NCBI GenBank assembly: GCA_002633005.1
Contig: NMRA01000729.1
Location: 126,001-150,184, forward strand
Length of the DNA: 24,184 bases
DNA from: Phoronis australis
Lineage: Eukaryota; Phoronida; Phoronidae
Reading direction: 5' to 3'
The notes under the pieces were generated by a model. That model saw only the letters and a program-made list of their open reading frames with translations. It was not told the DNA's origin and ran no database searches. Numbering within the stretch: position 1 is the first letter of the stretch; each line of letters starts with the position of its first letter. Below, piece after piece: positions 21,001 through 24,184 of this stretch. The translations under genes and the position numbers were made by a program.

Positions 21001-22886
21001 AACGGATTGCGAAACACCATGTCGGACTCATAAAACACGACTCACGTACCTGCAAACACCGTTCACTGAGTCAAATACACGGGATCGGACTCACAAAACA
21101 CGATTCATTCACCCAAAACACACAACCATCACTCATATTCACTTAGAAACACAACAAACGGACCGCCAAACACGTTTTACGGAAAACATGTGATTTCTTG
21201 ACAGTGGTGTAATGGGTGCTAGATTAAATATAATTTTGATCATATGTTTGTCTTTAATGTGATGTAATTGTTGTGTATTAGAAACAATGAACATTGTCTT
21301 AACTGCTTATTTGTTCTAAAATTTATTGGCGTCCAAAACCTTTTTGTATCATCAATTCTGAATATTGACATTGACAGTAGCGACTTCCGTTATCTTGCTT
21401 TCTTCTTCAAATGAAATGGATCGTTCGAACTCCGTAAAAAATCCTGCTGTTTGGCCAAAAAACACATTTTTAGGCAAATGTGTTGCCAAGAAAAGGGAAT
21501 TCGATCAATGCCTTTTCTGAGTAGTAATAATCCTTTATTTTGAGCAACTTACCCGGGAAGACGATGGGAGTGAACCGTGTTTGGCGGTGTGTGTATCGTG
21601 TTTCTAAAGTGAATGCTAACAGCCATTCTGAATGAATCGGTTGTCCTTAAAAGGACTGTTGTAAATACGTTGACATCTGTTGACAAAGTTAATTGTGCAA
21701 TAGTCAATTAGTTTTTGCAATATCTGCCCAGCTTGACAACAAATTTAATGTGCATTACGCTTCCAGATCTCCTTGTGGCACAGATGATCGTAACCAACCT
21801 CGGTCAGCAGAAAATTTGGAGGAGGAGCAGGATGAAGACATTGACGTGGACTGAGTCCCTATGGGCGTAGTTTTAGAGGTTTCATGACTTTGGCATTTTT
21901 CCTTACAGCTGTGTTTTTAAATTTTAACTTAAAAAATGCATAGTTGGTCAACGCTTTGTTCGTTTTCATAAAGTATGAATGCTCCACAAATTTTAACTGA
22001 ATTTGTGACTAAAGTGACCTTTTAAGAGAAATTGTCGAATTAACTCTCCGCTATCTGGACACTTAACACCAGAAGCTGTAACACTAAATAAACGCGCATG
22101 GGTGATTGTTAGGCATAACTTTTCGAATAAACGCCCACGAGAATTTTATCGAGAGGGCTCATCTGCGGACAATCCAGGTAGTTAGTTTTTGATGACTGTT
22201 TCTCCTGTTTTCGAAACTTTGGAAAACGCTCATTGAACTCGAATTTGTTATGTGACTTCACCAAACATATTCAAAATGGCAGAACACTTTTTAATGTCAC
22301 GGCTCACCTTCAGTACTGATACGATCCAACTGAACATCCGGGGACATCTCTTTTTTGATTGACCGGCGACGTCTGAGAACACAGTGAAGTAAATTTCATA
22401 AATGTCGTTAATTAATCTTGTTAATCAAACTTTGAGCTTTAGCTTAACGAGTAATTGGATGTGTACATGTGCTCCCAAAAACAGTTTTTAAACTGTCTAT
22501 ATGACACGAGTTTGGCAAACAAAAATCAAAAATCCCCATTACACTAACTTCCCAATTTTTTTAAACAATTATCAATTAATTTCAGTATTTGTATTAGCAG
22601 ATCTATACTAAAGTTTTGAAACATAAATCCTATTCACAGAGGGAGATCAGTAGAATACACATGGAAAAAACAAATGGAGGCAAGGTCCAGCTATGACGTA
22701 CTATCGAACAGGTAGAAAATGAAACCAATACCTTGCGACTGAGAGCCTAAAATGAGACAATACTCACTTCCAGACACTCTTACCTCAGGTAAACAAGAAC
22801 CAAGATGACTGTTACCAATAAGAATGTTGCAACACCACCTCCAGCGCCACCTATCGTTAATAATCTATTTTGTTTGTAGTTCCTTG
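7661..22886 (-). CDS. Receptor-type protein tyrosine phosphatase, PTPRA/PTPRE-like, 5'-partial, 17 exons
   Basis: A single-pass membrane receptor with two cytoplasmic PTP domains; the family hydrolyses phosphotyrosine on signalling proteins at the plasma membrane. Seventeen minus-strand exons join in frame through GT-AG introns into 678 residues (numbered from the first complete codon) ending in TGA at 7663-7661. Layout: transmembrane helix about 11-33; basic stretch RRRR then KK; juxtamembrane about 57-119 with Y67ANV and EPVY89ED; D1 about 120-400 with [16 protein letters not shown]277PD, H312CSAGVGRTG and MVQT; D2 about 405-665 with W569PN and H606CWDGCARSG; tail Y673ANF. The YANF tail matches the Grb2-binding tail of vertebrate PTPRA and PTPRE, which with the D1-D2 layout is my reason for this subfamily. 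The ectodomain and start codon lie beyond the right edge or were not recognised. Intact catalytic residues argue for a functional gene. Another RPTP subtype remains possible, because cnidarian and other invertebrate RPTPs do not map cleanly to vertebrate classes. Confidence 0.93.
8020..8155 (-). CDS. RPTP exon 16: D2 degenerate P-loop and DVFQTVK helix
   Basis: 136 nt, the same length and phase as D1 exon 9; acceptor TTGAAG (weaker than the others), donor GTGAGC. Joined to exon 15 it reads HCWDGCARSG, keeping the Cys-X5-Arg spacing but with non-consensus residues inside. It continues [15 protein letters not shown] and [15 protein letters not shown], typical of D2. It ends at phase 0. Confidence 0.88.
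8156..9270 (-). other. RPTP intron 15
   Basis: GTGAGT to TTGAAG, 1,115 bp. No element recognised. Overlapping short open frames at 8030-8348 are shadows of exon 16 and intron. Confidence 0.6.
9271..9434 (-). CDS. RPTP exon 15: D2 WPN loop and VVVHC
   Basis: 164 nt, the same length and phase as D1 exon 8; acceptor TTTCAG, donor GTGAGT. It encodes [17 protein letters not shown] and AVVVHC. The general acid of the WPD loop is Asn (N571). The P-loop cysteine C607 is kept, and the next codon is split TG|G (Trp). Confidence 0.93.
9435..10761 (-). other. RPTP intron 14
   Basis: GTATGC to TTTCAG, 1,327 bp, AT-rich. No gene or repeat recognised in it. Confidence 0.6.
10762..10896 (-). CDS. RPTP exon 14: D2 QYWPDEG segment
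   Basis: 135 nt (45 codons); acceptor TTTCAG, donor GTATGC. It encodes [19 protein letters not shown] and [14 protein letters not shown] corresponds to the YWP motif of D1 exon 7. Both ends are phase 0. Confidence 0.92.
11197..11337. mobile_element. Short foldback element (MITE-like) in RPTP intron 13
   Basis: About 141 bp. The left end CGTTCAGTA, CGCTAGGACCT and GCTAAAA recurs inverted at the right end; the right arm carries the CTAGGACCTACG unit twice. No clear target duplication was found. It lies in the intron between exons 13 and 14. Confidence 0.6.
11664..11798 (-). CDS. RPTP exon 13: D2 [13 protein letters not shown] segment
   Basis: 135 nt (45 codons); acceptor TTTCAG, donor GTGAGA. 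It encodes [29 protein letters not shown] and [14 protein letters not shown], matching the PTP motifs QxPLxxTxxDFWRM and the IVML strand. Both ends are phase 0. Reading through the donor meets a stop, which supports splicing here. Confidence 0.93.
12027..12087. repeat. (AT)n microsatellite in RPTP intron 12
   Basis: About 60 bp of uninterrupted AT dinucleotide. Confidence 0.95.
12421..12497 (-). CDS. RPTP exon 12: D2 [10 protein letters not shown] segment
   Basis: 77 nt; acceptor TTTCAG, donor GTAAGT. It encodes LGRSRPYL and [10 protein letters not shown], the D2 DYINA motif. Leu438 stands where D1 has the phosphotyrosine-loop Tyr149. It ends at phase 0. Confidence 0.92.
12650..12749 (-). 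CDS. RPTP exon 11: start of PTP domain D2
   Basis: 100 nt; acceptor TTGTAG, donor GTGAGT. It encodes [18 protein letters not shown], then KNRDQNILP, the D2 counterpart of D1 NRFKNILT. It ends in phase 1, the same phase as the equivalent D1 exon. Confidence 0.9.
12988..13035 (-). repeat. Near-perfect intronic hairpin
   Basis: Two 21-bp arms around a 6-nt loop (GTTTAA on the plus strand). The arms differ at one position, which becomes a G-U pair in the minus-strand (gene-sense) transcript. It lies in intron 10 between the last D1 exon and the first D2 exon. Confidence 0.8.
13145..13279 (-). CDS. RPTP exon 10: D1 end and D1-D2 linker
   Basis: 135 nt (45 codons); acceptor ATTAG, donor GTGAGT. 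It begins [14 protein letters not shown], the conserved QYxFIYxA helix that closes D1, then the linker ([11 protein letters not shown]) and the first D2 helix (SILQKEFR). Both ends are phase 0. Confidence 0.92.
13797..13880 (+). repeat. Foldback with tRNA-like B box, possible SINE remnant
   Basis: The ends TTAGGCAGTGTGACC and GGCCACACTGCTAA are inverted repeats. Between them GAGGTCGTGGATTCCAGTC resembles a polymerase III B box (GGTTCGAATCC type). A full tRNA fold is not convincing. Confidence 0.35.
14012..14430. mobile_element. MITE-like element in RPTP intron 9
   Basis: A 419-bp element whose ends are inverted repeats: CCAAGTCTGTCAGTA, then TAACG and TTTTACAC at the left, matched inverted at the right. 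Both ends abut GGAATTCC. Because GAATTC is palindromic, the target duplication (GAATTC or AATT) cannot be fixed exactly. There is no coding capacity. Confidence 0.75.
14729..14864 (-). CDS. RPTP exon 9: D1 P-loop second half and Q-loop
   Basis: 136 nt; acceptor TTGCAG, donor GTATGTG. Joined to exon 8 it gives [12 protein letters not shown] with catalytic Arg319 and the following Thr; it continues through [14 protein letters not shown] to NMVQT with the Q-loop glutamine Q357. All D1 catalytic elements are intact. It ends at phase 0. Confidence 0.97.
14865..16730 (-). other. RPTP intron 8
   Basis: GTATTT to TTGCAG, 1,866 bp; it interrupts the D1 active-site loop. It holds an N at 14927 followed by a 13-base C run and an unrecognised 101-codon plus-strand open frame (14972-15277) with no family motifs, which I do not call a gene. 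Confidence 0.6.
16731..16894 (-). CDS. RPTP exon 8: D1 WPD loop and first half of the active site
   Basis: 164 nt; acceptor AAACAG, donor GTATTT. It encodes [15 protein letters not shown], with Asp279 as the general acid of the WPD loop, and ends PTVVHC with catalytic nucleophile Cys313. The intron splits the next codon (Ser, AG|T), so it interrupts the P-loop in phase 2. Confidence 0.96.
17120..17239 (-). CDS. RPTP exon 7: D1 KCEQYWP segment
   Basis: 120 nt (40 codons); acceptor CTGCAG, donor GTATAC. It starts [10 protein letters not shown], the family KCxxYWP motif, continues [19 protein letters not shown] and ends KFEIVQ. Both ends are phase 0. Confidence 0.95.
17919..18016 (-). CDS. RPTP exon 6: D1 DFWRMIWQ segment
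   Basis: 98 nt; acceptor TTGTAG, donor GTAAGC. It encodes [17 protein letters not shown] and [13 protein letters not shown], the family motif TxxDFWxMxWE and the core beta strand (IVMxT). It ends at phase 0. Confidence 0.95.
18636..18749 (-). CDS. RPTP exon 5: D1 phosphotyrosine loop and DYINASYI
   Basis: 114 nt; acceptor TTGTAG, donor GTAAGG. It completes Y149D and encodes KNRVVLETL and the conserved D1 motif [10 protein letters not shown], followed by KAFIATI. This is the classical PTP order after KNRY. It ends in phase 1 within a Gly codon. Confidence 0.95.
19346..19433 (-). CDS. RPTP exon 4: start of PTP domain D1
   Basis: 88 nt; acceptor TTACAG, donor GTAATT. It encodes [17 protein letters not shown], then [12 protein letters not shown], the KNRY motif that opens the PTP fold (here with Phe for Tyr in the KNRY position). 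The Tyr149 codon of the phosphotyrosine-recognition loop is split T|AT across the next intron. Confidence 0.92.
20318..20508 (-). CDS. RPTP exon 3: juxtamembrane tyrosine motifs and wedge start
   Basis: 191 nt; acceptor TTCCAG, donor GTATAG. It carries Y67ANV (a pYxN consensus for Grb2-type SH2 domains), a proline run (HPPPPEP), EPVY89ED, and then [11 protein letters not shown], which matches the helix preceding D1 in RPTPs. The exon ends EYE at phase 0. A paralogous segment with YTNL, EPVYED and TFGDD lies on the plus strand at 505-665. Confidence 0.9.
21022..21147. repeat. Imperfect tandem repeat, period about 63 bp
   Basis: TCGGACTCAYAAAACACGAYTCA starts at 21022 and again at 21085, with similar CA-rich continuations in each unit. 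It adjoins the inverted arms at 21138-21174. Confidence 0.5.
21138..21614. mobile_element. Foldback element with 37-39 bp inverted arms
   Basis: The reverse complement of 21138-21174 matches 21576-21614 over CGTGTTTGGCGGT and GTGTTTCTAA-GTGAAT, with about 400 bp between. Weaker similarity (GAATGAATCG) extends outward on both sides. No coding capacity is recognised; it could be a MITE. Confidence 0.55.
21767..21854 (+). CDS. Candidate terminal exon with acidic C-terminus (unrecognised)
   Basis: After a CTTCCAG acceptor, one base completes a split codon. Then 28 codons ([17 protein letters not shown], then [11 protein letters not shown]) run to TGA. AATAAA signals follow on the same strand at about 22086 and 22125. 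The acidic tail reads like real protein, but no upstream partner exon was found and the segment lies antisense in an RPTP intron. It may be the 3' end of a nested gene, part of a transposon, or chance. Confidence 0.3.
22308..22372 (-). CDS. RPTP exon 2: cytoplasmic stop-transfer segment
   Basis: 65 nt; acceptor TCTCAG, donor GTGAGCC. It begins with the last base of Arg34 and continues [21 protein letters not shown]. The basic cluster directly after the hydrophobic helix is a stop-transfer signal and fixes the cytoplasmic side. It ends in phase 1. Confidence 0.87.
22784..22886 (-). CDS. RPTP exon 1 of those visible: transmembrane segment
   Basis: 103 nt; acceptor TTTCAG, donor GTAAGAG. One base of the first codon comes from an unseen upstream exon. 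It encodes a few polar residues (RNYKQNR), then a glycine-rich start (IGGAGGG) and the hydrophobic run [16 protein letters not shown], a single-pass transmembrane helix. Arg34 is split across the following phase-2 intron. The N-terminal side faces outside. Confidence 0.9.
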
Positions 22887-24184
22887 CTGAAATTGTTGAC
22901 AAAAACTTCATTCAGTGCAATATAAGGTAATGTCAGACACAACTAAGTACGCAATTACATCCAACATACGTTCGTAATGTCTTCAGTTTAGAAATGCTGT
23001 AACGTTCAGGATGATTGAACTTACTGTATGCAGACCACGACATAACGAGCTGCAGGTCGCATTTGCGACCTGAAATTTGGAAATGCGAGCTGAGATTTTT
23101 GTCAACTCGTATCAAGTCGCAAAATGCGACCTGGAATTTCCAACAAATGCGAGCTGAGTTTTTACACTTCTCGGTAGATACCTGGCAAATATGAAGCAAC
23201 TCTTGTTTATCCGACCGTTATTTGGTTGTTGCCAAATCCAAGTTCAGAAGAACACTAACCTAGAACAGCCCTCCCGATGACTTGTAAGCAAGTCGCGTGA
23301 ACATGGGATATGCAGAATCGATCTTTGACGCGTTTCATTGGCTAATATTTTCGGCCTCTTTTGCAAATGTCCGGATTCGCTGAAGAAAGTTTCGGGCCAC
23401 TGCAGAAAACGTGATAAAACGTCACAAAACAGCGGTGTTTCTACTAATTCTTAAGCGATCAACTTACTAAACTTTGTGGTGGACAAATATGTTTATTTTT
23501 TGCGTGAGATGTCCTTATTACATGTACCAAATATCCACGAAAATATCCCTGAAATCGCACTGCGGCACTGGTCGGTCCCGTAGTTATCGCACAAGCGTTC
23601 CCGGCACACAATCGTGACTTAGAAATGTGCGTCTCATTTTTATCTCACAAGACAGCCAAAGTGAAAATGGCAACCCTATTAATCGCCAAACGACGGCCAC
23701 GCCTTTACTTTCAGTTGCCAAGAAGTTCTCAAACCCCTTTACTTGTTTCTGAGGCTACGTGCGCGAAACGTGATTTGTCTTTCACACGTTGTTGCCAACG
23801 TAAAGTGTAGGCCTACTCCAGCGATTCAAGAGCGTAAACTCATGCGTGTGCACCACTTCAAATGTGCACGTCAAAAGAGAACAGCGACAGTCCTAAATGA
23901 AAGAGTATACCGGTTTGGCTCTGTTAAGCACCCGAGTGCCAGTAGTTTATTTGAAAATGAACTCATAGATTCCCGGCGGTTATAAAAGACCCGGTGCATT
24001 ACGATATTCCCCGGGACCGATATAACCCAGAAGTGATGTTTCCTGTTCCGATGTTTTCCGAGGTCGATGTTCCCAAAACCCTATATTCTATGCCGTAGCC
24101 AGCTATTACAACAAAACGGGTACTGGATGCGAAATTGTGGTTAGCGATTTTTTTTTTCTCCTCTTCATACACCCACCCCCCCCC
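22887..24184. other. Region upstream of the transmembrane exon, no exon recognised
   Basis: It should belong to the RPTP gene (intron or ectodomain part). I found no ectodomain exon such as FN3 or Ig repeats. It contains the hairpin repeat at 23053-23158 and ends in a C run. Confidence 0.45.
23053..23158. repeat. Two-unit repeat with GGTCGCA hairpins
   Basis: A 20-bp hairpin with 9-bp arms (CAGGTCGCA, TT loop, TGCGACCTG) at 23053-23072 recurs in weaker form at 23113-23133 (AAGTCGCA, TGCGACCTG). Each is followed by GAATTT- or AAATTT-like spacers and ATGCGAGCTGAG. The unit is about 60 bp. Confidence 0.65.

Larger units (their letters stand above)
20509..22307 (-). other. RPTP intron 2
   Basis: GTGAGC to TTCCAG, 1,799 bp. 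It holds the imperfect repeats and inverted arms at 21022-21614 and the plus-strand exon-like segment at 21767-21854. Confidence 0.6.

Noticed and set aside
23625-23985. Overlapping plus-strand open frames of 61 and 80 codons near the right edge
   Set aside because: No conserved motif, no splice context, and on the strand opposite the receptor.
1-24184. CRISPR array, prokaryotic operon or phage defence system
   Set aside because: Split exons with GT-AG introns and a receptor phosphatase show eukaryotic DNA; no regularly spaced short repeats or operons are present.

Overview
The window is eukaryotic, and the gene family points to a metazoan. The minus strand carries the 3' part of a receptor-type protein tyrosine phosphatase (RPTP) gene, split over 17 exons by 16 GT-AG introns. 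The sequence is AT-rich, introns run from about 0.15 to 1.9 kb, and mobile-element remnants are frequent. A draft invertebrate genome, for example a marine invertebrate such as a cnidarian, would fit. That placement is inference; no marker in the window proves it. The single N next to a poly-C run suggests a draft assembly.

Main gene (minus strand, 22886 down to 7661). I traced 2,039 nt of coding exon, keeping frame across every junction. It gives 678 residues after the first split codon. In order these are a transmembrane segment, a basic stop-transfer sequence, a juxtamembrane region with YANV and EPVYED tyrosine motifs, a canonical catalytic PTP domain D1 (WPD loop, [10 protein letters not shown]), a second PTP domain D2 with altered key residues (WPN, HCWDGCARSG), and a short tail containing YANF just before the stop. 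The YANF tail is the signature of the PTPRA/PTPRE (type R4) family, where the phosphotyrosine binds the Grb2 SH2 domain. The ectodomain and 5' end lie beyond the right edge.

Left flank (1-7660). At 505-665, on the plus strand, an exon-like segment resembles the receptor's juxtamembrane exon (YxN, EPVYED, TFGDD) but runs into a stop, so it looks like part of a neighbouring or decayed paralogue. A weaker trace lies at 1130-1217. Diverged direct repeats occupy about 1588-2190. A 2.7-kb DNA transposon sits at 3044-5751, with long imperfect terminal inverted repeats, a GTTCCAC target duplication and a broken THAP-domain coding region. It appears to be an internally deleted, THAP-encoding, P-like element. 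The stretch 5759-7660 holds the receptor's 3' flank and nothing recognisable.

Receptor introns. They hold several foldback or MITE-like elements (11197-11337, 14012-14430, 21138-21614), a near-perfect 21-bp hairpin (12988-13035), an AT microsatellite, a possible SINE fragment (13797-13880), and a plus-strand exon-like acidic C-terminus followed by AATAAA signals (21767-21854). The right end (22887-24184) shows small hairpin repeats and no ectodomain exon that I could recognise.
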